Source: DATHBD01 sp035296325
GTDB lineage: Bacteria > Actinomycetota > Actinomycetes > Mycobacteriales > Micromonosporaceae
Direction of reading: 5' to 3'
Assembly: GCA_035296325.1 (NCBI GenBank)
Contig: DATHBD010000051.1
Location: 248,001 to 312,000 of the forward strand
DNA: 64,000 nucleotides
The notes under the pieces are model-generated. The model was not told where the DNA came from. It did not search any database and saw nothing but the letters and a program-made list of their open reading frames with translations. The translations under genes and the position numbers were made by a program. Shown here piece after piece: positions 33,020 through 41,278 of this stretch (position 1 is its first letter; each line of letters begins with the position of its first letter).

Positions 33020-34200
33020 CTGCCGGGCACCCGGAGCAGCAGCGCGTCGCCCTGCCCCCCACCGCCGCACAGCCCGGCCGCGCCGAGCCCGCCACCGCGC
33101 CGCCGAAGCTCCATGGCGAGCGAGAGCGCGAGCCGGGCGCCGGACATCCCGATCGGGTGCCCGAGCGCGATCGCACCGCCGTTGACGTTGACCTTGCCGG
33201 CGTCGACGCCGAGCTGCCGCATCGAGTGCAGGACCACCGCGGCGAACGCCTCGTTGATCTCGATCAGATCCAGATCATCGACGGTGTGCCCGCCCTTGCT
33301 GAGGGCGTGCGCGATGGCGTTGGCCGGCTGCGTGTGCAGGGAGTTGTCCGGACCGGCGACGTTGCCGTGCGCGACGATCTCGGCGAGCCACGGCAGGCCG
33401 AGCTCGTCCGCCTTGGCGCGGCTCATCACGACCACTGCGCAGGCGCCGTCGGAGATCGGGGACGCGGTCGCGGCGGTGACCGTACCGTCCTCGCCGAACG
33501 CGGGGCGCAGCTTGCTGAGTGCCTCCACCGTCGTTTCCGGGCGAATCCGCTCGTCTTTTGCCACCAGGATCGGCTCCCCGCGTCGTTGTGGGATCTCGAT
33601 CGGCTCGATCTCCTCGGCGAAGATCCCATTCTTCTGGGCGCGGGCGGCCCGCTGGTGGCTTTCCACCGCAAAAGCATCCTGGGCGGCACGGGTGACGCCG
33701 TACCGCGCGTTGTGCTGATCCGTCGACGCGCCCATCGAGCAGCAGTCGTAGGCATCGGTGAGCCCGTCGAACTGCATGTGGTCGCGGAGCGTGACGTCGC
33801 CGGCCCGGAGTCCCTCCCGCTGGCCGAGGAGGAGGTGCGGCGCATTGGTCATGGACTCCATGCCACCGGCCACCACGATCTCGAACTCGCCCGCCCGGAT
33901 CAGCTGATCGGCGAGCGCGATGGCGTCCAGACCGGAGAGGCAGACCTTGTTGATCGCGAGAGCGGGCACCGACATCGGGATGCCGGCGCCGACCGCCGCC
34001 TGGCGCGCCGGGAGCTGGCCCGCTCCGGCCTGCAGCACCTGGCCCATGATGACGTACTCCACCAGGTCCGGCGCGACGCCCGAGCGCTCCAGCGCGGCCC
34101 GGATCGCGATCGAGCCGAGTTTGGTGGCGGGCAGATCCTTGAGTGTGCCGACCAGACGACCCATCGGGGTCCGCGCGCCGTGCACGAGTACCGAGCTCAT
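33016..34200 (-). CDS. Acetyl-CoA C-acetyltransferase (thiolase)
   Basis: The protein has 394 residues from ATG 34200 behind CCGGAGG. The nucleophilic cysteine is in NKVCLSGLDAI, the catalytic His lies in GGAIALGHPIGMSGAR, and the second Cys in GLCGGGGQGDA. It condenses two acetyl-CoA or cleaves acetoacetyl-CoA. The downstream meaB overlaps by 4 bp, and methylmalonyl-CoA epimerase is divergent from it by 111 bp, the same thiolase/epimerase neighbourhood I recall in Streptomyces. With the 3-hydroxyacyl-CoA dehydrogenase at 50045 it could feed a C4 acyl-CoA pool for icmA. Confidence 0.93.
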   Translation of the reverse strand: MSSVLVHGARTPMGRLVGTLKDLPATKLGSIAIRAALERSGVAPDLVEYVIMGQVLQAGAGQLPARQAAVGAGIPMSVPALAINKVCLSGLDAIALADQLIRAGEFEIVVAGGMESMTNAPHLLLGQREGLRAGDVTLRDHMQFDGLTDAYDCCSMGASTDQHNARYGVTRAAQDAFAVESHQRAARAQKNGIFAEEIEPIEIPQRRGEPILVAKDERIRPETTVEALSKLRPAFGEDGTVTAATASPISDGACAVVVMSRAKADELGLPWLAEIVAHGNVAGPDNSLHTQPANAIAHALSKGGHTVDDLDLIEINEAFAAVVLHSMRQLGVDAGKVNVNGGAIALGHPIGMSGARLALSLAMELRRRGGGLGAAGLCGGGGQGDALLLRVPGR

Positions 34201-34299
34201 GGATACCGGCCTCCGGATGTGGGGGGTGGATGGGGGTCTCGCGGCGGCACCGACGCTGGTCGACCCGGGGTCGCGCTGTGCCGGACTGCCGCTTCGGTC

Positions 34300-34305
34300 C
34301 AGACT
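34300..34305 (+). promoter_or_regulatory. Leaderless -10 hexamer of mce
   Basis: CAGACT stands 6 nt before the ATG at 34312. There is no purine-rich ribosome site between them. Confidence 0.4.
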
Positions 34306-34311
34306 AGCTCC

Positions 34312-34767
34312 ATGACGCTGACCGGCATTGGGCTGCTTCGCATCGATCATGTCGGGGTCGCGGTGGCCGACCTGGCGCAGTCGATCGAGTTCTACGAGCG
34401 TGTCTTCGGGATGCGGTGCGTGCACGAGGAGACCAATCCCGAGCAGGGCGTACGGGAAGCGATGCTCGCGGTCGGGCCCACCGACGCCGGCGGCTGCCTG
34501 CAACTGCTCGCGCCGCTGTCCGCGGAGTCACCGATCGGCCGCTTCCTGGATCGGCGGGGCCCCGGTTTGCAGCAGATTGCATATACCGTTGCCGATATTG
34601 ACGTGGCCTGCACCGCGCTGCGGGCCCGCGGCGTACGACTGCTCTATGACACGCCCCGTCGGGGAACGGCCGGCTCGCGGGTGAACTTCGTGCACCCGAG
34701 GGATGCCGGCGGCGTCCTCGTCGAGTTGGTGGAGCCGGCGCCGGCGCCCGACAACAATGATCTATGA
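34312..34767 (+). CDS. mce: Methylmalonyl-CoA epimerase
   Basis: The protein has 151 residues with a single vicinal-oxygen-chelate domain. The N-terminal metal ligand is in LLRIDHVGVAVADL (His). Further ligands are expected in GPGLQQIAYTVADI (Gln in place of the more common His) and LVELVEP (Glu). It converts (S)- to (R)-methylmalonyl-CoA for the mutase step. ATG 34312 is the first start after the promoter; the longer upstream frame is antisense to the thiolase gene. The stop is followed by an 8-bp inverted repeat at 34768-34798. Confidence 0.88.
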   Translation: MTLTGIGLLRIDHVGVAVADLAQSIEFYERVFGMRCVHEETNPEQGVREAMLAVGPTDAGGCLQLLAPLSAESPIGRFLDRRGPGLQQIAYTVADIDVACTALRARGVRLLYDTPRRGTAGSRVNFVHPRDAGGVLVELVEPAPAPDNNDL

Positions 34768-34798
34768 ATTGCGCGCGCCCCCGGAGAGTCCGCGCAAT
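34768..34798. terminator. Stem-loop after mce
   Basis: ATTGCGCG and CGCGCAAT form a perfect 8-bp stem around a 15-nt loop, directly after the mce stop. It separates mce from the coiled-coil genes. The remaining gap to 34988 holds the likely promoter of the next gene and nothing else recognisable. Confidence 0.5.
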
Positions 34799-34988
34799 AT
34801 CACGCCGCACCGCCGCGGCGGCCAGGTTCGGTGCCCAGGTACGGCGACCAGGTACACCGTCGTTGCCGCCCGGCGGACCGCGGTTGTCGAATGCCGGCAA
34901 AACACCGTGGAAGTGATCGCAAAATGGCCATAAAGACAGGCCCTGTCGCCCTTGCGGAGGCCCCCCGGGTGTCTGCAAGTATGTCCCA

Positions 34989-36230
34989 ATGCCCCAGCAG
35001 CAAACTCCGGTTGCGTTCTTTGATGGCGCAAGCGCCGAAGGCGAATTCAGTGTCGTCCTTCGCGGCTATGACCGTCGGCAGGTCGACGAAGCGATCCAGC
35101 GGCTGAACGCCGCCGTCGCGCAGTCCGATCAGTCGCGTGCCGAGGCCGAGCAGCGGATGAATGACGCGCAGCGTCGCCTGCGCCAGGCCGAGCAACGGCT
35201 GAGTGGGATCGAGCAGAAGCTCACCGACACCAGCAAGCAGCTCGAGGAGAACAGTCGTCCGACGTTGTCCGGTTTGGGCACGCGGGTGGAGCAGATCCTC
35301 CGACTGGCGGAGGAGCAGGCCAACGACCACCGCGGCGAAGCCAAGCGGGAGTCCGAAGGCGTGCTCTCCGCGGCACGGCTGGAAGCGCGCGAGATCACCG
35401 ACAAGGCGCGCGCCGAGGCAGCGGCGATGAAGGCGACCGCCGAGCGGGAGGCGGGTAATCTCCGCACCGCGGCCGAGCGTGAGGCGGCCGAGCTGCGCGT
35501 GCAGGCGCGTCGCGAGGTCGACACGCTGCGGGCCACCGCCGAGCGCGACACCAAGCAGTTGCGCACCCAGGCGGCCCACGAGGTGGCTGAGCTGAAGGCC
35601 AATGTCGAGCGTGAGGTCTCCACGCTGCGCGGGACGGCCGAGCGGGAGATCACCCAGCTGCGCGCCCGTGCCGCCCGGGAGGCCGAGGAGAAGCGCGCCG
35701 AGGCGACGAAGATGCTCTCCGATGCGCGGGACCGCCGCGACAAGGAGCTCCAGGCCCTCGAGATGGAGATCTCGGACCGCCGCGAGCAGGCCGAGCGCGA
35801 AGAAGGCGAGCGGCACGCCTCCGCCATCGCGACCACACAGAAGCTGATCGCCGAGGCCGAGGAGCGGGCCCGCGCCGCGGAGGACCGCGCGAAGGAGATC
35901 GAGCAGCGCGCCGAGGCGCGCCGGGTCGAGTCCGAGCGGCGGGCCACCGACACCGTCGACAAGGCGAAGGCGCTCGCCGACAAGACGGTGAACGAGGCCC
36001 GCGACGAGGCGAACCGCGCGCTCACCGAGGCCCGCGCCGAGGCCGAGACGACCACGAAGACGGCACGTCGCGAGGTCGAGGAGCTGACCCGGCAGAAGGA
36101 TGCGGTGACGAGCCAGCTCGGCGCCATGCTCTCCGGCCTCGCCGGCATCGTGCCGACGGTGGTTGCCCAAAGTGATAAGAACGACAGCAAGCCCAGCCAG
36201 CCGGCGGATGGTGGAAAGGTGACGACCTGA
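34989..36230 (+). CDS. FilP-like coiled-coil cytoskeletal protein
   Basis: The protein has 413 residues. A short N-terminal DivIVA-like segment (FSVVLRGYDRRQVDEAI) is followed by an almost unbroken coiled coil with heptad and hendecad patterns (AEREAANLR-type repeats). The segment TLSGLGTRVEQILRLAEEQA and the C-terminal LTRQKDAVTSQLGAML closely resemble Streptomyces FilP as I remember it (about 310 residues), so this is a longer FilP-like protein. FilP builds an intermediate-filament-like network near hyphal tips. It lies next to mce and 109 bp before the Scy-like gene. An AAGTAT hexamer 6 nt before the ATG suggests a leaderless transcript. Confidence 0.75.
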   Translation: MPQQQTPVAFFDGASAEGEFSVVLRGYDRRQVDEAIQRLNAAVAQSDQSRAEAEQRMNDAQRRLRQAEQRLSGIEQKLTDTSKQLEENSRPTLSGLGTRVEQILRLAEEQANDHRGEAKRESEGVLSAARLEAREITDKARAEAAAMKATAEREAGNLRTAAEREAAELRVQARREVDTLRATAERDTKQLRTQAAHEVAELKANVEREVSTLRGTAEREITQLRARAAREAEEKRAEATKMLSDARDRRDKELQALEMEISDRREQAEREEGERHASAIATTQKLIAEAEERARAAEDRAKEIEQRAEARRVESERRATDTVDKAKALADKTVNEARDEANRALTEARAEAETTTKTARREVEELTRQKDAVTSQLGAMLSGLAGIVPTVVAQSDKNDSKPSQPADGGKVTT

Positions 36231-36339
36231 CGTCGGGTCGCTTCAGCGCGCCGCTACAGCGCGCACAGCTGTACGGACGTCCCGTCACAGACCGGTCGGT
36301 AACCGGGCGTGACGGGACGTTGCGTGTGAGGATGGGGTC

Positions 36340-38322
36340 ATGTCGCACGGCGGTGAACTGTTCGAGCTCAACGGTGCCGAAGCGTCAGCTTCCGGCTTCG
36401 AGACCGCTCGTCTCGGCGGGTACCGTAAAGATCAAGTAGACCGCTATGTGGCGATCGTCGAGCGGGAGATCAACGCGCTCGAGAAGGAGCGCACCGAGGC
36501 CTACACGCAGGCTCAGGCGCTGGCCAACCAGTCGTCGGTCCTGCAACAGGAACTTGCCGCCATGCGCCGCCACCTGGCCTCCGGCCAGGGCCTGTCGTTC
36601 CACCACCTCGGCCCCCGGGTGGAGCACATGCTCATCCTCGCCGAGGAGCAGGCCGAGGAGATCCGGCAGGCCGCAGTCGAGGACCTCCGCGTCAGAGAGG
36701 CGGAGCTGGACCGACTGATCGCCGAAGCGCGGGAGCGCGCAGCCCAGGCGACGGAGGATTTCAACCTCACGCTCGCCGCGCGCCGCCAGGAAGAGGACCG
36801 CGCCGCCGCGAAGCGTCGCCACGCGCTCGACGAAGAGGTCAAGGCCGCCCAGGCCTACGCCGAACGGATCAGCGCCGAGGCCAACGAGACGCTCAACGCC
36901 GCCCAGGCGGAGGCGCAGCGCGTCGCCGAGGCAGCCGCGACCTACGCCACCCGGACCCGCGCCGAGGCTGACGAGTACGCCAGGAACGTGCGCGCCAAGC
37001 TCGAACAGGAGCAGAACACCCAGCGCGCCGCCATGCGCGAGGAGCACCACGCGCAGCGCGCCGAGGCCGACCGGTACGCGCAGGCCGTCCGATCGCAGGC
37101 CGAGGCTCAGGCCGCCGCGGTCACCGGCGAGGCCGCGCAGCACGCCGAGGAGGCGGAGCAGCACGCCCGGACGGTCCGCGCCCACAGCGAGCAGGTGGCG
37201 GCACAGGTGCGCTCGGCCGCGGCTGAGGACGCTGGCGCGGCGCGGGCCGCGGCCCAGGCCGAAGTCGATGAACTCCGCCAGGTGGCGCAGGCCGAAGCGG
37301 ACGCGCTGCGTGAGGCGGCCCAGGCCGAGGCAGAGCAGGTGCGCCGAGCCGCCGAGGGGGCCGCCGCCGAACTTCACCAGGCCGCGCAGGCCCGCGCCGC
37401 GCAGCTGGAGCGGGAAGCCGAGGCGGAGGCCAGCCAGGTCCGGGAGTCGGTTCGCGCGCGCGCCGACGAACTGGCGCGTTCCGCGCACGCCGATGCGGAG
37501 CGGGTCCGCTCCGCGGTGCTGATCGAGGTCGACGGGCTCCGCGCCGCCGGCCGCGCAGAGGTCGAGCAGGCCCGTGCCGCCGCCGAGGAGGCAGCGGCCG
37601 AATTTGAGGAGCGGCGGGCCGAGGCGCAGCGGTTGGCAGCAGAGACGGACCGGCTGGGTGCGGAGACCCGGACGCGAGTCGGCGAGGCACAGGCAGAGCT
37701 GGAGCGCCTCCGGTCCGCCTCCGCCAGCGCCGAGGAGGAGCTTCGGCAGGCGCAGGAGCAGCTGAGGCAGGCACGGGCACGCGCCGAGCAGCCTGAACAC
37801 CGGGCACAGCAGGCCGAGGCGGCGGCTCAGGAGGCCGACCAACGCGCCGCGCACCACGCGACGCGCCTCGACAGCGCCGAGCCCAAGCCGACCGCCGACC
37901 TCAAGCCGGCCACCGAGCCGAAGCCAGCCGCCGAGCCGAAGCCGGCGACCGAGCCGAAGCCAGCCGCCGAGCGCAAGCCGGCCACCGAGCCGAAGCCGGC
38001 CGCGGACGCGAGGCCCAATGTCGCGACGAAGCCGAACGGGCCGAGGGTCGGCACCGAGCCACGACGCACGGATGCACAGATGAAGCCCTCAGCCGACGGG
38101 AAGCCCACAGCCGCCGCCAGGAAGCCCTCCGTGGAGGCGCGGCCGAAGACGGCGACGGTTGACGGCCCGGAGCCGGCCACTGCCGCGGCTGAACCAGATG
38201 TCCCAGCAGCCGCCGGGGCGGACGTGGAGCCGACGGACGCCGCCGACCCGAAGACGACGATGGCGAACCCCCGGATGCTGCAGAACTCGCGGAAGCGCAA
38301 GGTCGGCGCCGACGCCGATTAG
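36340..38322 (+). CDS. Scy-like coiled-coil polar growth protein
   Basis: The protein has 660 residues. An N-terminal GYRKDQVDRYVAIVEREINAL segment again looks DivIVA-like. It is followed by about 480 residues of Ala/Glu/Arg-rich coiled coil and a KPATEPKPAAEPKP-type tail that is probably disordered. By position and composition it corresponds to Scy, the tip-organising scaffold beside FilP in Streptomyces, which is roughly twice as long in my memory; the equivalence is therefore by neighbourhood, not by strong motif. The C-terminal end (NPRMLQNSRKRKVG) is basic. A GAGGAT hexamer stands 6 nt before the ATG. Confidence 0.65.
   Translation: MSHGGELFELNGAEASASGFETARLGGYRKDQVDRYVAIVEREINALEKERTEAYTQAQALANQSSVLQQELAAMRRHLASGQGLSFHHLGPRVEHMLILAEEQAEEIRQAAVEDLRVREAELDRLIAEARERAAQATEDFNLTLAARRQEEDRAAAKRRHALDEEVKAAQAYAERISAEANETLNAAQAEAQRVAEAAATYATRTRAEADEYARNVRAKLEQEQNTQRAAMREEHHAQRAEADRYAQAVRSQAEAQAAAVTGEAAQHAEEAEQHARTVRAHSEQVAAQVRSAAAEDAGAARAAAQAEVDELRQVAQAEADALREAAQAEAEQVRRAAEGAAAELHQAAQARAAQLEREAEAEASQVRESVRARADELARSAHADAERVRSAVLIEVDGLRAAGRAEVEQARAAAEEAAAEFEERRAEAQRLAAETDRLGAETRTRVGEAQAELERLRSASASAEEELRQAQEQLRQARARAEQPEHRAQQAEAAAQEADQRAAHHATRLDSAEPKPTADLKPATEPKPAAEPKPATEPKPAAERKPATEPKPAADARPNVATKPNGPRVGTEPRRTDAQMKPSADGKPTAAARKPSVEARPKTATVDGPEPATAAAEPDVPAAAGADVEPTDAADPKTTMANPRMLQNSRKRKVGADAD
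37886..38010. repeat. KPA(A/T)EP-encoding repeat in the Scy-like gene
   Basis: An in-frame series of roughly 18-bp units (CCGAAGCCGGCCACCGAG-like) encodes repeated Lys-Pro-Ala-Thr/Ala-Glu-Pro. It forms the flexible tail. Confidence 0.7.
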
Positions 38323-38359
38323 CGCTGACCAGCCATCGGTCCGCCGGCGGGTTCCCAGA

Positions 38360-39415
38360 TCACGGAGGCGCCGCCGGGCCGGGTGGCCATGCGGGGAGCG
38401 CGCGCAGCGCCCGCTTGGCGGGTAGGCCCAGCCACAGCACCACGACCAGCACGGCGACGGCCTCGGCCAGACTGACCGCGATCATCGTGGATCGGTTGGG
38501 TAGCGGGAAGGTGAAGCGGACATAGTCGAGCAGCGTGAGGGCGCGTAGCCCGAACGCCCCGGTGGCCAGCACCGCAAGGGCGAGTGGCCAGTGCGGGGCG
38601 CCGCGCTGAGCTCCGCCGCCGGTGGTGACCAGGTGGACCGCGGCGGCGGCGCACAGACCCACGCACCACAGACCGGGAAGGTCCACGAGCGGATACCCGT
38701 CGTGAGCCGGCCGGCCCAGCAGCACCGCCGCGAAGGTCACGACCACGCCGACCGGAAGCGCGAGAAGCCACCGACGCGGTTCGACGCGCGGAGCGCCCTG
38801 GTGGAATGCAGCCAGCGCCAACAGCGGCATCAGGTCAAAGAGCAGCCAGTACGCCTGGGAGACCGAAAACGCGGTGTGGCCACCCGCCCGCTCCACGACG
38901 ACGGCAAGTACCCTCGGGAGGAACGCCAGAATGGCGAGCGCCCGCCCGACCCGCAGGTGCCCGTGCACGATTGACAGGTACGCCGGTAGCCAGAGCAACG
39001 CCGTGAGGCTCCAGAGGGCCTGCCACTGGCTGGGGTACCCGAGCCCCACGCCTTCCGGGATGATCACCCCCGGCAGACGTTGGATGATCCATACCTCGAG
39101 GACCACGCCGACCAGCGCCACGATCGTGTGGGCCAGCAGTCCCACCAGGGCGACCCTCCGTGCCGCCGCGCCCCAGGCGAGGTACCGGGGAGCAGCCCCG
39201 AGGACGCCCAGGCGCAGCCGTACGGAGAGCGCGATGATGCTGGCCAGCTCGGATCGATCGGGGTGGCTCAGCTCGACGCCCTCCGGGTCGTCGGGGTCCG
39301 CCGCGTACGCACCCTGCAGGAACGTCGCGACCATGTCCTCCTCCCACGCCTTGCGGTAGGAGCCCGGAAGCATCCTGAGCGCTCGCCGGTAGCGGTCCTC
39401 CAGGAGGCTGCTCAT
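38360..39415 (-). CDS. Multi-pass membrane protein coupled to a PadR regulator
   Basis: The protein has 351 residues. A soluble N-terminal segment, LEDRYRRALRMLPGSYRKAWEEDM, is common to proteins encoded beside PadR regulators in actinobacteria. About eight hydrophobic helices follow from residue 86. It overlaps the padR stop by 4 bp (ATGA), so the regulator and membrane protein are made together. Function unknown; an envelope-related role under PadR control is an inference. Confidence 0.75.
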   Translation of the reverse strand: MSSLLEDRYRRALRMLPGSYRKAWEEDMVATFLQGAYAADPDDPEGVELSHPDRSELASIIALSVRLRLGVLGAAPRYLAWGAAARRVALVGLLAHTIVALVGVVLEVWIIQRLPGVIIPEGVGLGYPSQWQALWSLTALLWLPAYLSIVHGHLRVGRALAILAFLPRVLAVVVERAGGHTAFSVSQAYWLLFDLMPLLALAAFHQGAPRVEPRRWLLALPVGVVVTFAAVLLGRPAHDGYPLVDLPGLWCVGLCAAAAVHLVTTGGGAQRGAPHWPLALAVLATGAFGLRALTLLDYVRFTFPLPNRSTMIAVSLAEAVAVLVVVLWLGLPAKRALRALPAWPPGPAAPP

Positions 39416-39759
39416 GCCGTCCCACCCTCCGGTACCGGCCTCGTCGCATGCAGGCGTCGGGAGGCGGCGCGGGCATTCGCCGCCTGCCGCGCCGCTTCGC
39501 TGGTCAGGGCGGCACGACCGTCCTCGGTGAGCCGGTAGTAGCGACGGAGCCGACCCTGGTGCGGCTCCTCACGGTCGAGCGCGACGAAGCCGTCGCCGAC
39601 CAGTCGGTCGAGCACCCCGTAGAGCGTGCCGACCTTCAGATCGACCCGGCCCTCGGACAACTCCGCGACCTCGCCGACGATCCCGTAGCCGTGGCGGGGC
39701 AGGTCAGCGAGGGCCGCCAGGATGAAGAACGCTTGCTCAGTCATGGTGCGTGCAGGCAT
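39412..39759 (-). CDS. PadR-family transcriptional regulator
   Basis: The protein has 115 residues. The winged-helix PadR core is plain: MTEQAFFILAALADLPRHGY, then VDLKVGTLYGVLDRL, then EEPHQGRLRRYYRLTEDGR. This short form without a long C-terminal domain is the PadR-s2 type. I start it at ATG 39759, directly abutting the large palindrome; ATG 39744 is an alternative. A TATCGT hexamer lies 6 nt before this ATG, within the palindrome arm, so the gene is probably leaderless and autoregulated. It is the first gene of a two-gene operon with the membrane protein. Confidence 0.9.
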   Translation of the reverse strand: MPARTMTEQAFFILAALADLPRHGYGIVGEVAELSEGRVDLKVGTLYGVLDRLVGDGFVALDREEPHQGRLRRYYRLTEDGRAALTSEAARQAANARAASRRLHATRPVPEGGTA

Positions 39760-39798
39760 GACCACACGATATCATGTTAAGCATGATATCGTGTGGTC
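39760..39798. promoter_or_regulatory. Large palindromic operator with back-to-back promoters
   Basis: Perfect 17-bp arms (GACCACACGATATCATG and its complement) flank a 5-bp spacer TTAAG. Each arm contains TATCGT pointing outward: one 6 nt before the padR ATG on the minus strand, the other at 39787-39792, placed to start transcription at about 39799 on the plus strand. The central ATCATG...CATGAT fits the dyad shape of PadR sites. A PadR dimer bound here would repress both directions. Confidence 0.75.
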
Positions 39799-39825
39799 AG
39801 TGCAGCGGCTGACGGGAGGCGGGGC

Positions 39826-40029
39826 ATGAGTGACGGCGACGGCGGCGACGGCGGATGTGCTGCGGCGGAGTGGGCGCCGGTGCCCCCCGAGACAGCCAGT
39901 GCCGTTGTCATCCAGCGACTGGAACGGCCACCGGTTGTGTTGGGCGCCGGATACACCGGGCAGGTGGTCCTGAGCGTTCCACCCCGGCCGGCCGCGGAGA
40001 CCGGCACCGTTGACACCGGGACCGGCTGA
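39826..40029 (+). CDS. Small protein divergent from padR
   Basis: The frame gives 67 residues from ATG 39826, with a good GGGAGGCGGGG Shine-Dalgarno and a promoter-like TATCGT in the shared palindrome. It has an acidic Gly/Asp-rich start with one Cys, a middle with SAVVIQRLERPP, and a Pro/Thr-rich end. There is no membrane helix. I do not recognise it; it may be a short PadR-controlled effector or an evolving frame. Its stop is 9 bp before the end of the hydrolase gene. Confidence 0.45.
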   Translation: MSDGDGGDGGCAAAEWAPVPPETASAVVIQRLERPPVVLGAGYTGQVVLSVPPRPAAETGTVDTGTG

Positions 40030-40038
40030 CCGCCGCCC

Positions 40039-40878
40039 TCAGGCCTCGCCGGCGCCGCCCATCCGGACCGGCACGTCGGCGAACGTGGCCCCGGTGCGGT
40101 CTGCGTATGCGCTGGCGTCGCCGTACTCCATGACGCCGGCCCAGTGACGTGGCAGCGGACATGCCTCGGGCGCGACGCGCTGGACGATCGCGTCCAGGAC
40201 CGTCTCGGCGTCGCCCACCCAGAGATGCTTGGCTCCCGGCACGCCGACCACCTCGGCCTGGCCGAGCGCCGCGAACCGCTCCCGCGCCTGGGCCGGGCGC
40301 AGGTAGTCGTCGAACTCGGGGATCAGTGCCGTCACCGGCTTGCCGGACTCCGTCCACACCGCCAGGTCCGCCGGCGTCGTCGCGCGCAGCGGTGGGGAGA
40401 GCAGGATCGCGCCGACGACGGCCGGGTCACAGCCGTACCGGAGGATCAGGTCGGTGCCGAACGACCAGCCCAGCAGCCATACCGCCGGCAGCTCGGCGAA
40501 CTCCGCGTACTCGATCGCGGCCGCAACGTCGTAGCGCTCCCCCACCCCGCCGTCGAACGCACCGCCGCTCGTCCCGCGCAGACTCGACGTGCCTCGGGTG
40601 TTGAACCGCAGCACCGCCAGGCCGGCCAGCGCGGGCAGCCGCCACGCCGCCTTGCGCAGCAGGTGGCTGTCCATCATGCCGCCGTGCGTCGGCAGCGGAT
40701 GCAGGCAGACCAGGGTGGCCACCGGCGGGCCATCCACCGGCAGAGCCAACTCGCCGACCAGGGCCACCCCGTCGGCGGTGTGCAACTCGATGTCCTCCCG
40801 CCGGCCAGGCAGGATGGAATTGGACCGGATGGCCTTGCCGCCGGTGGGCCCGGGCTGGATCGGTGCGGTGCCGGCCAT
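40039..40878 (-). CDS. Alpha/beta hydrolase (dienelactone hydrolase-like)
   Basis: The protein has 279 residues. The nucleophile elbow is LGWSFGTDLIL (Ser139). A probable catalytic His is in GAKHLWVG, and the oxyanion region has LHPLPTHGGMMDSH. The fold resembles YsgA/YtmA-like esterases with a solvent-exposed cap. It is cotranscribed with the small zinc protein 2 bp upstream. The substrate cannot be told from sequence. It is cytoplasmic, with no signal peptide. Confidence 0.85.
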   Translation of the reverse strand: MAGTAPIQPGPTGGKAIRSNSILPGRREDIELHTADGVALVGELALPVDGPPVATLVCLHPLPTHGGMMDSHLLRKAAWRLPALAGLAVLRFNTRGTSSLRGTSGGAFDGGVGERYDVAAAIEYAEFAELPAVWLLGWSFGTDLILRYGCDPAVVGAILLSPPLRATTPADLAVWTESGKPVTALIPEFDDYLRPAQARERFAALGQAEVVGVPGAKHLWVGDAETVLDAIVQRVAPEACPLPRHWAGVMEYGDASAYADRTGATFADVPVRMGGAGEA

Positions 40879-40880
40879 GC

Positions 40881-41201
40881 TCAGCCGTACCTGGGTGCGC
40901 TACGGGACCGCTGGATGACCGGGCCGCGCCGGTCCCGCGCCCGCCAGCACCCACCGTGCCAGTGCCGGCGGTCGGACTCGCCGCCCCGCCCGTCGGCGGG
41001 CCACGCCACCACATGCGGCACGCCGGGGCGGATCTCGTGGTCGCAGCCGGGGCAGCGGTACGCCTTCGCGCCGGCCGGCACCGTGCGGACCTTCCAGTCC
41101 CCGTCGTCCCAGGACTGGACCGCCTCCACCCCCCGCCGCGCCTGCGTGGCGTCGAACTCGACGCCCGGATCGCGGCGTCGGAGATTTCGACGGGGGCTCA
41201 T
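40881..41201 (-). CDS. Small zinc-ribbon-like protein (actinobacterial ATP/GTP-binding annotation group)
   Basis: The protein has 106 residues and is very basic. Putative metal ligands are CPGC at the middle and a later HWHGGCW, compatible with one zinc site. The N-terminus is Arg-rich, as in nucleic-acid-binding proteins. Homologues are common single genes in actinobacteria, sometimes annotated as ATP/GTP-binding without a visible P-loop; I see none here either. It lies 2 bp before the hydrolase gene. A TACTCT hexamer 6 nt before the ATG suggests a leaderless transcript. Confidence 0.7.
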   Translation of the reverse strand: MSPRRNLRRRDPGVEFDATQARRGVEAVQSWDDGDWKVRTVPAGAKAYRCPGCDHEIRPGVPHVVAWPADGRGGESDRRHWHGGCWRARDRRGPVIQRSRSAPRYG

Positions 41202-41207
41202 GCGCCA

Positions 41208-41213
41208 AGAGTA
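41208..41213 (-). promoter_or_regulatory. Leaderless -10 hexamer of the zinc-protein/hydrolase operon
   Basis: On the minus strand TACTCT is followed by TGGCGC and the ATG at 41201. No Shine-Dalgarno is present. Confidence 0.45.
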
Positions 41214-41278
41214 CGAGGATGCGAAACCGGACGCCTGGCCGGCACACGCCTGACATCAACGAGCGGCATGCTTGACGC

